A stretch of 36,808 bases of DNA from Clostridiaceae bacterium (GCA_012840245.1 DULR01000065.1:1-36808); one strand, 5' to 3'. Shown: positions 8,184 to 16,160, numbered from the stretch's first letter. Notes: generated by a model from the sequence alone, not told the origin. Numbers and translations: made by a program.

Positions 8184-8852
8184 TTAATATGCATAAACAC
8201 TTTTTTCATTAACAGTTAAAGGTATTGTTGAGTATGAACCACTACAAATATCCGTCTCACATATTTGTTTAATTGAGAAATCCGACCCCGAAGCCTTTTT
8301 AATTGTGTCTATCTCGTTAAAGATTATATTTAAACTAATAAAATTACATGAGTATGGATTGATTTTCTTAAGATATTGTTCATATACATTCCGGAAATAC
8401 TTATTGTAATTCTTTTCAGGTATTCTGTCTTTGGCTCTTTTAATTATATCCAGAAACCATTTGGGGTCAGTATCAATTCTCCTTAAAACGTCATCATGTG
8501 CTCTATCCTGAATTTGATGGTTCTCATACCTTGTAATTGTAGCCATTCCCCAATTAAGTATTTCGGACAGCTCTTTCTGGCTGACTTTATATTTTTCTCT
8601 GATCTTTCTTATTTCATGTGATGTAAGCAGCCCAACTTCTTTTCGGTATGCATCTTTCATTGACAATCCATTTATTCGAATCATATCCTCTGTCTCAGTA
8701 AGTTCATCAGTTTGAGAGCAGTACTCGTATATTGCATTGAACTTTACAATAACATATTTAAACGTAACTTTCTCCTCAACCTCTACGATATCAATGTCAT
8801 GCTCTTTCATGCAACTGGTACAAAATTTCCTCTCGCTTGACAATACTCTCAT
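8184..8852 (-). CDS. MqsA/YgiT-like antitoxin with HTH domain and C-terminal extension
   Basis: The first 14 residues carry one CxxC (FCTSC), and a further lone Cys comes at IYEYCSQTDEL, a reduced form of the YgiT/MqsA zinc domain. The central part (LLTSHEIRKIREKYKVSQKE then LSEILNWGMATITRYENHQI) is an XRE-type helix-turn-helix, followed by QDRAHDDVLRRIDTDPKWFL as in the Firmicute MqsA relatives. About 80 residues follow, ending in STIPLTVNEKSVYAY; this tail is a good candidate for the chaperone-addiction region. ATG 8852 is chosen because it has AGGAGG 9 bases upstream, not the longer frame from 8888. It sits 13 bases after the toxin and probably represses the operon by binding the palindrome at 9272-9299. 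Confidence 0.82.
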   Translation of the reverse strand: MRVLSSERKFCTSCMKEHDIDIVEVEEKVTFKYVIVKFNAIYEYCSQTDELTETEDMIRINGLSMKDAYRKEVGLLTSHEIRKIREKYKVSQKELSEILNWGMATITRYENHQIQDRAHDDVLRRIDTDPKWFLDIIKRAKDRIPEKNYNKYFRNVYEQYLKKINPYSCNFISLNIIFNEIDTIKKASGSDFSIKQICETDICSGSYSTIPLTVNEKSVYAY

Positions 8853-8865
8853 TATAATTAGCCTC

Positions 8866-9236
8866 CTATTTTTTGTAAGGAAAATCATTCTCTAAAAAAT
8901 TATGTTCTGCAAAATGAAATGATAAAACAAAAATATAATTATCTCCATATATTCCTATATTATTTAACAGTTCCACCCGGATTTTTATATATACATCCTG
9001 ATCAGAATACTTTTTTCCAAAAACCCTCATATCTGATTTTTCCGGAAAATCCAAATCCTTTACAGTTTCTATGTAATCCTGATAACTAAGATATGCTAAT
9101 TCTCTCTTTAATGCATCCACTTCATCCTCATCGGGAAATAGTTTTGATATAGTATATCTGTTTGTATATTTTTCATCTCTATTCTCATCAGATGATCTTT
9201 TTTTCTCTCAACCCTTTTGGCTTCATTGATTTGCAT
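8866..9236 (-). CDS. MqsR-like toxin, reading frame split by a -1 shift at an A7 run
   Basis: The downstream frame (codons from about 9203 to 8866) encodes the toxin core: TISKLFPDEDEVDALKRELA, LSYQDYIETVKDLDFPE, DVYIKIRVELL, then FVLSFHFAEHN and DFPYKK. This is the pattern of MqsR-family RNase toxins found next to MqsA-like antitoxins. No good start codon exists in that frame before GTG at 9120, which would drop part of the fold. An ATG at 9236 with GAGGTG upstream opens another frame, MQINEAKRVERKK, which reaches the heptamer A-AAA-AAA (9198-9204 on the plus strand) in register. Without a shift it stops at 9108 after 42 codons; with -1 it joins the toxin frame to give about 123 residues, a normal length. 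It may be programmed or slippage-controlled expression, a disabling deletion, or a sequencing error. Confidence 0.66.
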
Positions 9237-9271
9237 ACTGATTTTAACACCTCAGGTATAGATCGTCAAGG

Positions 9272-9299
9272 ACTTTTGGTATCAATTGATACCAAAAGT
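9272..9299. promoter_or_regulatory. Perfect 28-bp palindrome, probable operator of the TAC operon
   Basis: The half-site ACTTTTGGTATCAA is followed directly by its exact reverse complement, so the centre is AATT at 9284-9287. It begins 36 bases upstream of the ATG at 9236. A TTGATA inside it, read on the minus strand, lies 17 bases from TCTATA and could be a -35 element, so binding there would block the promoter. HTH antitoxins usually repress their own operons at such sites. Confidence 0.75.
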
Positions 9300-9433
9300 G
9301 ATTATGTGTCATATTTTGTATAATTATCCCATAATTTATGGAAAACAACAATATTGAAAATCACATGGCCTAAACCTTCAAGTTATAAGAACCAATAGAA
9401 TTAAGGTTTGCAGCTATAAACTGGTTATCGATA

Positions 9434-9442
9434 TGGTATAAT
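9434..9442 (+). promoter_or_regulatory. Extended -10 promoter for UPF0047 copy 2
   Basis: TGGTATAAT gives an extended -10 (TGn plus TATAAT at 9437-9442), 48 bases before the ATG. No convincing -35 stands at 17 bases, which extended -10 promoters tolerate. Confidence 0.5.
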
Positions 9443-9490
9443 ATCCCTGACTATTATTTGATAATACTAAATTCCAAGGAGAAGATCGCT

Positions 9491-9889
9491 ATGATATACG
9501 AGTATTCCATAAGGACCGAACGTGAAAATCTCTACAACATAACCTCGAATGTGCGTGATGCAGTTGCCAGATCCGGGATCTCAGACGGGATCTGTTTAAT
9601 CTACTGTCCTCATACTACAGCCGGGATCACCATCAATGAAAATGCCGACCCGGACGTTGTACATGATATTCTGATCGGCCTCAATAAAGCTTTTCCTGAC
9701 AGAAGCGAGTTCCGCCACGGCGAAGGCAACTCGGCCGCCCACCTTAAATCAAGCTGCGTCGGAGCCAGCAAGACGGTTATTGTGGAAAACGGCAGGCTGG
9801 TCCTCGGCACATGGCAGGGCATATATTTCTGTGAATTTGACGGACCCAGGACCCGCAAATACTATGTTAAAGTCATAAGGGAATCATAA
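9491..9889 (+). CDS. UPF0047 (YjbQ-type) protein, copy 2
   Basis: The protein is 132 residues from the ATG at 9491, which has AAGGAG 9 bases upstream; the frame is open further up to 9458 but without support. It keeps the canonical signatures: LIYCPHTTAGITINENADPD, a GEGNSAAHLKSS stretch with the second conserved His, and LVLGTWQGIYFCEFDGPR near the end. It differs strongly from copy 1 and represents another branch of the same family. The biochemical role of the family is unsettled. It has its own promoter and is followed, after a probable new promoter, by glnS. Confidence 0.9.
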   Translation: MIYEYSIRTERENLYNITSNVRDAVARSGISDGICLIYCPHTTAGITINENADPDVVHDILIGLNKAFPDRSEFRHGEGNSAAHLKSSCVGASKTVIVENGRLVLGTWQGIYFCEFDGPRTRKYYVKVIRES

Positions 9890-9901
9890 CCGGGACTTTA
9901 A

Positions 9902-9930
9902 TTGCATTTGCAATTCCTATGGAATATAAT
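9902..9930 (+). promoter_or_regulatory. Probable promoter of glnS
   Basis: TTGCAT (9902-9907), a 17-base spacer and TATAAT (9925-9930) stand about 90 bases before the glnS start. The -10 is perfect, while the -35 matches only at TTG. Confidence 0.5.
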
Positions 9931-10019
9931 AATAGTCACAAAAAAGACCGATAAAATACACAATGTGAATATTAGAGCGACAATAACCAAAAATAACAAC
10001 TAAAAGGTGTGGTAATGCT

Positions 10020-11705
10020 ATGGAAGAAATGGAAAGAACGCAGAAGAACTTTATAGAGGAAATCGTTGAAGAAGACCTTCGCACCGGCAAAGTCAAGGAG
10101 ATCCATACAAGGTTCCCGCCCGAGCCGAACGGATATCTTCATATCGGCCATACAAAGGCCATGTGCATCGATTTCGGCATAGCCATGAAGTATGGCGGAA
10201 AATGCAATCTGCGTTTTGATGATACAAATCCCTCCAAGGAAGACGTTGAATATGTTGATGCCATAATCGAAGACATCAAATGGATGGGCTTCGACTTCGG
10301 CGACCGAATCTATTACGGCTCGGATTACAGCGATCAGATTTACGAATATGCCGTAAAGCTCATCAAAAAAGGGCTGGCCTATGTTGACGATCTCAGCGTT
10401 GACGAGATCCGCGAATACCGCGGTACCCTCACCGAGCCCGGAAAGGAAAGTCCCTGGCGCAACAGAAGCATAGAAGAGAATCTCGACCTCTTTGAAAGAA
10501 TGAAAAACGGGGAATTCGAGAGCGGCGAAAAGGTGCTGAGGGCAAAAATCGATATGGCTTCGCCCAATATCAACATGAGGGATCCGGTAATTTACCGCAT
10601 AAAGAAAGAGCATCATCACAGGACCGGAGACAAATGGTGCATCTATCCCATGTACGACTTTGCCCATCCTTTGCAGGACGCCATCGAAGGGATCACACAC
10701 TCCCTGTGCTCCATTGAATATGCCGATCACAGGCCTTTATACGATTGGGTCCTCGAAAAGCTGGATATAGAAAATCCTCCCCACCAGTATGAATTCGCCA
10801 GACTCAACATCAACTACACCGTAATGAGCAAGAGAAAATTGAGAGAGCTTGTTGAGAATGGTTATGTATCGGGCTGGGACGATCCCAGGATGCCTACGCT
10901 CTGTGGCCTGAGACGCCGCGGCTTCACTCCTGAGGCCATAAGAAGATTTATTGAGCTTGTAGGCGTTTCAAGAACAAACAGTACGGCTGACTGGGGGCTT
11001 CTGGAGCACTGCGTAAGGGAGGATCTGAATAAGACAGCCGACCGTGTAATGTGCGTACTGAACCCCTTAAAGGTAATCATAGAAAACTATCCGGAAGACA
11101 AAACCGAAGAGTTCGATGTCGAAAACAATCCTGAAATGCCTGAAAGAGGCACCCGCAAAGTACCCTTCTCAAGGGAAATATACATTGAACAAGACGACTT
11201 CATGATCGACCCGCCGTCCAAATATTTCAGACTGAAACCCGACGGTGAGGTCCGGCTGAAAAATGCATATTTCATTAAATGCACCGGATACGAGACCGAT
11301 GAGAATGGCAATGTTACTCTTGTCAGAGCGACTTATGATCCTGATTCCAGAGGCGGAGAAGCGCCGGACGGACGCAAGGTCAAGGGCACCATCCACTGGG
11401 TTTCGGCAAAACACGCCATTGACGCCGAGGTTCGCCTTTATGACATGCTGTTCAGAGTAGAAAATCCTGAAGACGTTCCTGAAGGCGGAGATTATAAGGA
11501 TAACCTGAATCCTCAATCTTTGATAGTGTTGAAAAACAGCAAGGCTGAGCCATCGCTGGCAAACGCAGCGCCAGGTACCCGGTTCCAGTTCCTGAGAATG
11601 GGCTATTTCTGCGTTGACAGCAAGGACAGCAAGCCCGGAGCTCTTGTGTTCAATAAAACCGTAGGACTTAAAGACACCTGGGCAAAGATCGCACAAAAAG
11701 GCTGA
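10020..11705 (+). CDS. glnS: Glutaminyl-tRNA synthetase
   Basis: The class I signature is clear: [20 protein letters not shown] carries the HIGH motif (residues about 41-44), and VMSKRKL near residue 270 is the KMSKS-type loop. GlnRS-type features include [30 protein letters not shown] sequence before the KMSKS loop ([18 protein letters not shown]), and a beta-barrel anticodon-binding C-terminus ([18 protein letters not shown]). The 561-residue length fits GlnRS rather than bacterial GluRS (about 480). It charges tRNA-Gln with glutamine directly, so this organism need not rely wholly on GatCAB for Gln-tRNA. AAAGGTGTGG precedes the ATG. A strong terminator follows at 11750-11775. Confidence 0.95.
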   Translation: MEEMERTQKNFIEEIVEEDLRTGKVKEIHTRFPPEPNGYLHIGHTKAMCIDFGIAMKYGGKCNLRFDDTNPSKEDVEYVDAIIEDIKWMGFDFGDRIYYGSDYSDQIYEYAVKLIKKGLAYVDDLSVDEIREYRGTLTEPGKESPWRNRSIEENLDLFERMKNGEFESGEKVLRAKIDMASPNINMRDPVIYRIKKEHHHRTGDKWCIYPMYDFAHPLQDAIEGITHSLCSIEYADHRPLYDWVLEKLDIENPPHQYEFARLNINYTVMSKRKLRELVENGYVSGWDDPRMPTLCGLRRRGFTPEAIRRFIELVGVSRTNSTADWGLLEHCVREDLNKTADRVMCVLNPLKVIIENYPEDKTEEFDVENNPEMPERGTRKVPFSREIYIEQDDFMIDPPSKYFRLKPDGEVRLKNAYFIKCTGYETDENGNVTLVRATYDPDSRGGEAPDGRKVKGTIHWVSAKHAIDAEVRLYDMLFRVENPEDVPEGGDYKDNLNPQSLIVLKNSKAEPSLANAAPGTRFQFLRMGYFCVDSKDSKPGALVFNKTVGLKDTWAKIAQKG

Positions 11706-11749
11706 CCATAAAACCAATCAATCCATCATCTATCATCATACAGGTCAGG

Positions 11750-11775
11750 AAGGCGGTATCACAGCCGCCTTTTTT
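11750..11775 (+). terminator. Terminator of glnS
   Basis: AAGGCGG (11750-11756) pairs with CCGCCTT (11765-11771) around an 8-base loop and is followed by a T run. Confidence 0.85.
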
Positions 11776-11856
11776 ATTTGCCTGGCAATAGCAATATTTT
11801 CCTGCAAAAGGTGGTAATAATATATAACACACAATGATCCGAAAGGATGTGATAAT

Positions 11857-12813
11857 ATGATCGAAAATGATATCAATAAAGTAACCATAGTCGGCACCGG
11901 CTTCGTTGGTTCAACAACAGCATATACACTGATGCTCAACGGTCTTATTTCAGAGCTTGTTCTTATAGATATCAACGCCACCAAGGCCAAAGGCGAGGCC
12001 ATGGATCTGAATCATGGACTGCCCTTCGCCAAGCCTGTGAAAATATATCAGGGAACATATGAGGACAGCAGGGATTCGGACCTGGTCATCATAACCGCAG
12101 GCGCAAATCAGAAAGTGGGTGAGACCCGCATAGATCTTGTCCATAAAAACACTGCGGTCTTCAGGGACATAATATCCCAGATAATAAAATACAACAGCCC
12201 GGAAAACACCTTGATACTGGTCGTGACAAATCCTGTGGACATCCTCACCTATGTCACCTGGAAGCTTTCAGGTTTCCCTGTTAACCGTGTCCTGGGATCG
12301 GGCACCGTTCTGGATACAGCCCGTTTCAAATACCTGATCGGTGAGCATGTCGGCGTTGACGCCCGCAATGTTCACGGATATATACTGGGAGAGCACGGAG
12401 ATACCGAGCTTCCGGCCTGGAGCCTTACGACCATCGCAGGAATGCCAATGGATGTCTACTGCTCGACCTGTAAAAGCTGCAATGATCATCAAAACCGTGA
12501 TGAGATCTTCAATAAGGTCAAGAATGCCGCATATGAGATAATCAATGCCAAAGGCGCGACGTACTATGCAGTTGCCCTTGCAGTCGAGAGGATCGTGGAG
12601 GCGATCATCAGAAACGAGCACTCCATCCTGACCGTTTCAAGCATTCTGCAGGGACAGTATGGAATTTCCGATGTAGCCCTGAGCGTTCCCACGCTGGTGG
12701 ACAGGAACGGAGTGAACAAAGTCCTGGAGGTTCCTCTGACTGAAGAGGAACAGAAACTCCTGCATCATTCGGCCAACTCGCTCAAGGAAATAATAAAAGA
12801 TCTGGGAATATAA
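11857..12813 (+). CDS. ldh: L-lactate dehydrogenase
   Basis: It reduces pyruvate to L-lactate with NADH, a fermentative redox step. The Rossmann motif is [15 protein letters not shown]. The Gln in [16 protein letters not shown] is the substrate-specificity residue of lactate (not malate) dehydrogenases, with the catalytic-loop Arg following. [10 protein letters not shown] and the proton-relay His in [14 protein letters not shown] (near residue 178) are present. The length of 318 residues is normal. AAAGGATGTG lies just upstream of the ATG. A shared hairpin stands between it and the convergent divIC. Confidence 0.95.
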   Translation: MIENDINKVTIVGTGFVGSTTAYTLMLNGLISELVLIDINATKAKGEAMDLNHGLPFAKPVKIYQGTYEDSRDSDLVIITAGANQKVGETRIDLVHKNTAVFRDIISQIIKYNSPENTLILVVTNPVDILTYVTWKLSGFPVNRVLGSGTVLDTARFKYLIGEHVGVDARNVHGYILGEHGDTELPAWSLTTIAGMPMDVYCSTCKSCNDHQNRDEIFNKVKNAAYEIINAKGATYYAVALAVERIVEAIIRNEHSILTVSSILQGQYGISDVALSVPTLVDRNGVNKVLEVPLTEEEQKLLHHSANSLKEIIKDLGI

Positions 12814-12851
12814 CTGGACGAAACTCTTAATATGTCATAGAATATAAAGAT

Positions 12852-12874
12852 ACCCGCTTGTTTTACAGGCGGGT
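12852..12874. terminator. Hairpin between convergent ldh and divIC
   Basis: ACCCGCTTG pairs with CAGGCGGGT (one G-T pair) around TTTTA. There is no long T run on either side, so it is a moderate two-way terminator; it touches the divIC stop codon. Confidence 0.6.
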
Positions 12875-13191
12875 CAATTATTTGTATCCACGAAAACACG
12901 TTCGCCGTCTTTCACCATGCCCAGCTTTTCTCTGGCAATCTTTTCGATGCTCTCGTCGCTCGAGATCTCATCTTTTTCTTCCAGCAGACGGCGTTTTTCT
13001 TCCTCTTCTCTGGCAATTTTCTGTTCCAGTTGCTTTATTTCAAGCTTCAAAATATACAATTCATGTGATTGGGCAGCAAAGGTTATGGCCGCATATATGA
13101 GGACCACAGCCATAAGAGGCATCAGCCACCAGCCTTTTTTCTTCTTTTGTACCGCCACTTTCACCAACCCTTTATCTTTTGCATGAATCAT
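12874..13191 (-). CDS. divIC: Septum formation initiator (FtsB/DivIC family)
   Basis: A short basic cytoplasmic start (KVAVQKKKKGWW) leads to one membrane segment (LMPLMAVVLIYAAITFAAQ), then a coiled coil (LEIKQLEQKIAREEEEKRRL) and the closing motif KIAREKLGMVKDGERVFVDT. This is the layout of DivIC/FtsB, part of the FtsL-DivIB/FtsQ complex that activates septal wall synthesis. The length of 105 residues is typical. The ATG lacks a clear Shine-Dalgarno sequence, so the exact start is less sure. It is the last gene of the mazG-rqcP-yabP-yabQ-divIC run, the same order as in B. subtilis. Confidence 0.9.
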   Translation of the reverse strand: MIHAKDKGLVKVAVQKKKKGWWLMPLMAVVLIYAAITFAAQSHELYILKLEIKQLEQKIAREEEEKRRLLEEKDEISSDESIEKIAREKLGMVKDGERVFVDTNN

Positions 13192-13264
13192 AAATATAGC
13201 ATAATAATTATACCATATTTCGGAATGATTGAAACATATGAGTTTTGGGGACGGAGACTTTTAC

Positions 13265-13741
13265 TCATTTTTTCGTGAACGTGTTGCGGAGCCTTATAAA
13301 GTCCACTTTCATCCTATATCCTTCCAGAGCCAGTCTGTTGCGAAATCTCCCCGCTATCTTCCTGGTTCTAAGACTGATCCTCCTGATAACCGGATTCAAA
13401 AGCTCCATTATTTTACGTACAGGCCAGATGATAATCTTGATAACTTGGGTAAGCAGCCACAGTACAGGCTTGCTTAACAAGCCTATATACAAAAGAGCTC
13501 CGAGAAAAGCACCCGCATAGAAATATGCCCTTGTTTCCCCGCTGCTGATTGCATAAGAAGCCAAAAATAAAACTATGGCCGCTATCAGCCAAAAAAATAT
13601 ATCTTCAATATGAACCATTATTTTTCTGGTTCTGACTATTCGACGTTTCAGCCGGATCATATCATACAGAAAGGCAATAAGAACTCCTGCAGCACCCGCG
13701 CCGCCAAACACAGTCAGCTCATACACCACACCATTCTGCAT
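13265..13741 (-). CDS. yabQ: Spore cortex biosynthesis protein YabQ
   Basis: The protein has several hydrophobic segments (VFGGAGAAGVLIAFLYDMIR; DIFFWLIAAIVLFLASYAIS; YAGAFLGALLYIGLLSKPVL) and a basic C-terminal tail. YabQ of B. subtilis is a sporulation membrane protein required for cortex formation, and this size and topology fit. The position directly after yabP and before divIC supports the assignment more than the divergent sequence does. Its presence indicates an endospore-forming lineage. Confidence 0.85.
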   Translation of the reverse strand: MQNGVVYELTVFGGAGAAGVLIAFLYDMIRLKRRIVRTRKIMVHIEDIFFWLIAAIVLFLASYAISSGETRAYFYAGAFLGALLYIGLLSKPVLWLLTQVIKIIIWPVRKIMELLNPVIRRISLRTRKIAGRFRNRLALEGYRMKVDFIRLRNTFTKK

Positions 13742-13757
13742 ACCTTAAGCCGCCTCT

Positions 13758-14048
13758 CTATCTGAAAAGCCCCGAGAAGAAGCCCCCTTTTCTTTGCGGA
13801 CCATTGTTGTCCAGATATTCACATGCTCCGATATCACCTTCCACATCAAGCTCGGAGGTCTCTACATTGAGCTTGTTGATATGCATGCCAACGCCCCTGA
13901 CAACCAGAATCCCCAGCTCGGTATCAAGAACGATACAGTCCTCATTGAAGCTTTCCACATGCCTTACACCTGATATTATAAGGCGTCTTCTGTCTTTCAG
14001 AATGATGTTCTGCGCACGCTGCTCAAAATTCTTTCGTTCCTCAGGCAT
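13758..14048 (-). CDS. yabP: Sporulation protein YabP
   Basis: The 96-residue protein carries the YabP core: RRRLIISGVRHVESFNEDCI and LGILVVRGVGMHINKLNVET, then LDVEGDIGACEY. YabP/YqfC proteins are small mother-cell sporulation proteins; YabP and YabQ are usually co-expressed under SigE. The C-terminal FFSGLFR ending is typical. ATG 14048 has GGAGGTG upstream. The 207-base spacer to rqcP upstream holds repeat fragments and may contain the sporulation promoter. Confidence 0.9.
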   Translation of the reverse strand: MPEERKNFEQRAQNIILKDRRRLIISGVRHVESFNEDCIVLDTELGILVVRGVGMHINKLNVETSELDVEGDIGACEYLDNNGPQRKGGFFSGLFR

Positions 14049-14170
14049 GACAGCACCTCCTTAAAAATGGTCACTGAAATCAATGGGTATAAAGTTCCGC
14101 CCTTGAATCTTTATGCACAAGCTATGCTTCATATGACCTGAATCGATAAAATTGCGCTATTGCCCTTATA

Positions 14171-14234
14171 TCATTCTGAAGGAAGGTCCGTCCCCGTGAC
14201 AATTTGTTGTCAAGAGAACCGTCCCCGTGACAAT
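14171..14234. repeat. Repeat fragments in the rqcP-yabP spacer
   Basis: CCGTCCCCGTGACAAT occurs twice, at 14188-14203 and 14219-14234, separated by a stretch with GACAATTTGTTGTC, itself an inverted repeat. The preceding TCATTCTGAAGGA matches the arm of the element at 1193-1277. A related GGGGACGG core lies at about 13247 in the yabQ-divIC spacer. These look like remnants of a dispersed non-coding repeat family. Confidence 0.6.
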
Positions 14235-14255
14235 CTTTAGAAAAGCTCCTGTTTA

Positions 14256-14495
14256 TCACAGGAGCTCGTACATTTCAACGCTTTCTTCTTTTCTGACATG
14301 CTCTGATACTTTTAATACCTTGATTCTGGTGGTGTTTTCCCCAAACCTGATCTCAACGATGTCTCCCACCTTGACTTCACTTCCGGGCTTGGCGGGACGC
14401 CCGTTTATCGTAACTTTTTCCTTTGAGCATGCTTCATTGGCCAATGTTCTTCTTTTTATGATGCGGCTGACCTTCAAAAACTTATCGATACGCAA
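14256..14495 (-). CDS. rqcP: RNA-binding S4-domain protein RqcP (YabO)
   Basis: The whole 79-residue protein is one S4 domain: MRIDKFLKVSRIIKRRTLAN at the start, then VTINGRPAKPGSEVKVGD and IVEIRFG. This matches YabO/RqcP, the Hsp15-like factor that works with RqcH on obstructed 50S subunits to add C-terminal alanine tails to stalled nascent chains. The start is TTG at 14495, one base after the mazG stop, with AAGGGGG upstream, so the two genes are translationally linked. Confidence 0.9.
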   Translation of the reverse strand: MRIDKFLKVSRIIKRRTLANEACSKEKVTINGRPAKPGSEVKVGDIVEIRFGENTTRIKVLKVSEHVRKEESVEMYELL

Positions 14496-14496
14496 A

Positions 14497-15309
14497 TCAT
14501 GCTTCCCCCTTTTCCCTTTTTTCTATATCTTTCGCTTCATCCCAAAGTGCATCCATATCCTTAAGCGTCATGTCCTTAAGCTGCCTTCCCTGCTTTGCCG
14601 CAGTGGCTTCAACATATTCAAACCTGCGAATGAATTTATTGACGGTTGCCGCCAGTGCAAGCTCGGGCTGAACCTTAAGGAATCTTGATACATTTACCAC
14701 AGCAAATAAAAGATCCCCCAGTTCTTCTTCAATATCATCCGCTGCGCCATTCTTGTACGCCTGCTCCAATTCCCTGACTTCCTCTTTTACCTTTGCCATG
14801 GCGTCATCGACATCGTCCCAGTCAAAGCCTACCTGAGCCGCTTTTTGCTGAACCTTGAAGCTCCGCATAAGAGCGGGAAGATTGCCGGGAACCTCCTTCA
14901 ATACCTGCGTCTGCGTATCCAGGCCCTTTTCTTCCTTTTTAACCTTCTCCCAGATAGACATGACATCGTCGGCTGTTTCGGCTTCTTCCTCGCCGAAAAC
15001 ATGGCGGTGACGGTTGATCATTTTCGCGCTCACACCATGAGCCACATCCCCGAAGTCGAACTGTCCGTTCTCCTTTGCAATCTGAGCGTGGAATATGACC
15101 TGAAGAAGCAGGTCTCCAAGTTCGTCACACAGTTTTTTCGGATTCTCCTCGTCTATTGCCTCCAAAACCTCATAAGCCTCTTCAATAAGATATCTCTTCA
15201 AGCTTTTATGATCCTGTTCCCGATCCCAGGGGCAGCCGTTGGGAGCCCTCAGTCTGGCCATAATATCAAGCAAATCCTGAATTGTATATTTGTCTTTATT
15301 GAGTTTCAT
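14497..15309 (-). CDS. mazG: Nucleoside triphosphate pyrophosphohydrolase MazG
   Basis: Two MazG repeats are visible. The first has LRAPNGCPWDREQDHKSLKR, EEAYEVLEAIDEEN and CDELGDLLLQVIFHAQIA; the second has VKEEVRELEQAY and EEELGDLLFAVVNVSRFL. The EExxE and ExxD elements bind Mg2+. The enzyme hydrolyses NTPs and dNTPs to monophosphates and pyrophosphate, cleaning non-canonical nucleotides or tuning stress alarmone levels. The protein corresponds to the C-terminal part of B. subtilis YabN; the N-terminal methylase-like domain is absent. AAGGAAGG precedes the ATG. Confidence 0.93.
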   Translation of the reverse strand: MKLNKDKYTIQDLLDIMARLRAPNGCPWDREQDHKSLKRYLIEEAYEVLEAIDEENPKKLCDELGDLLLQVIFHAQIAKENGQFDFGDVAHGVSAKMINRHRHVFGEEEAETADDVMSIWEKVKKEEKGLDTQTQVLKEVPGNLPALMRSFKVQQKAAQVGFDWDDVDDAMAKVKEEVRELEQAYKNGAADDIEEELGDLLFAVVNVSRFLKVQPELALAATVNKFIRRFEYVEATAAKQGRQLKDMTLKDMDALWDEAKDIEKREKGEA

Positions 15310-15331
15310 TGTGTCCTTCCTTTCGTATGTA

Positions 15332-16111
15332 TCAGCGCTTCAGACCCATTGCCCCGGCTATTTTCTCAATGCTTCTCGGAACCGCATCCCTGGAATTTTT
15401 CCAGTCAGCACCTGCATTGCGGTAATCGAACATTTTGGTGAAGTAATTCACATCCTCCTGAACCCTGCTTAGCTCCTTAAGCTCCAAAGTAAACAAATCA
15501 ACCACAAATTCGGCCTGAGCAGCCGGCGAGAACTCCTCACGGGCTTTTTCCAGCAAGGCTTCAAGATGTTTCAGGCAGAATCCTTTTGAGTTCAGAAACT
15601 TTTTCTTGAATTCCGGTTCTTTTTTGTATAAAAACAGAGTGTTGTCAATGAGCTTGTCCATATTATTACCCATTTTATCACATACTGCACATGTATTTTT
15701 CAATTCCTTGAGTTTACCGACGATCTCATCTATTGCCTTACCCGCCGCGCTGTTTTTTCCTTTAATGGTTTCGGACAGAGCTTCAAAAACGCCTCTTTCA
15801 TACATGCTTTTCAGACTTTTTTCATGTTTTTTGTAAATATTTCCGAGTTTTTCGATCTGCTCGGTAAGATGTGTGTCTATAACCAAAGCAAGAGGAAGCC
15901 TGTCTTTCTGGAGATTATATAACTTGTTGAAATGTTCTGCACAAAACCCGGTCCTGTTGGTTTCGATCCTGCAATCGGGCTCCATCATGGCAGGTCCGAC
16001 AAAATATCGCAAGGCATCGTCCTCAAGCTTTGTCTCACAAATACACAGCGGACACTCGCTGTCCTGGTCGAAAGCCTCATTTATAGGAATGGTGTATATT
16101 CTTTCCTTCAT
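15332..16111 (-). CDS. DUF6062-like cysteine-rich protein
   Basis: The protein of 259 residues has two repeated cysteine modules: CPLCICE followed by TGFCAEHFNKLY, and CAVCDKM followed by KGFCLKHLEALL. The CxxC...GFCxxH arrangement suggests two metal sites in an otherwise helical protein. I recognise this pattern from DUF6062-type proteins of Clostridia, whose function is unknown. ATG 16111 is chosen over the frame start at 16153 because AGGAGG lies 8 bases upstream. It is upstream of mazG in the same direction with a 22-base gap and has its own promoter at 16161-16190. Confidence 0.72.
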   Translation of the reverse strand: MKERIYTIPINEAFDQDSECPLCICETKLEDDALRYFVGPAMMEPDCRIETNRTGFCAEHFNKLYNLQKDRLPLALVIDTHLTEQIEKLGNIYKKHEKSLKSMYERGVFEALSETIKGKNSAAGKAIDEIVGKLKELKNTCAVCDKMGNNMDKLIDNTLFLYKKEPEFKKKFLNSKGFCLKHLEALLEKAREEFSPAAQAEFVVDLFTLELKELSRVQEDVNYFTKMFDYRNAGADWKNSRDAVPRSIEKIAGAMGLKR

Positions 16112-16160
16112 AGCGCGAACCTCCTGACCGGCAAGGTAAAAAGACCATATCAATGTGTAT

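Noticed and set aside
8866..9120. Toxin starting at GTG 9120 as a complete 84-residue protein
   Set aside because: The frame upstream encodes residues that fit the toxin fold, and the GTG lacks a ribosome binding site; a longer, frame-shifted product fits better.
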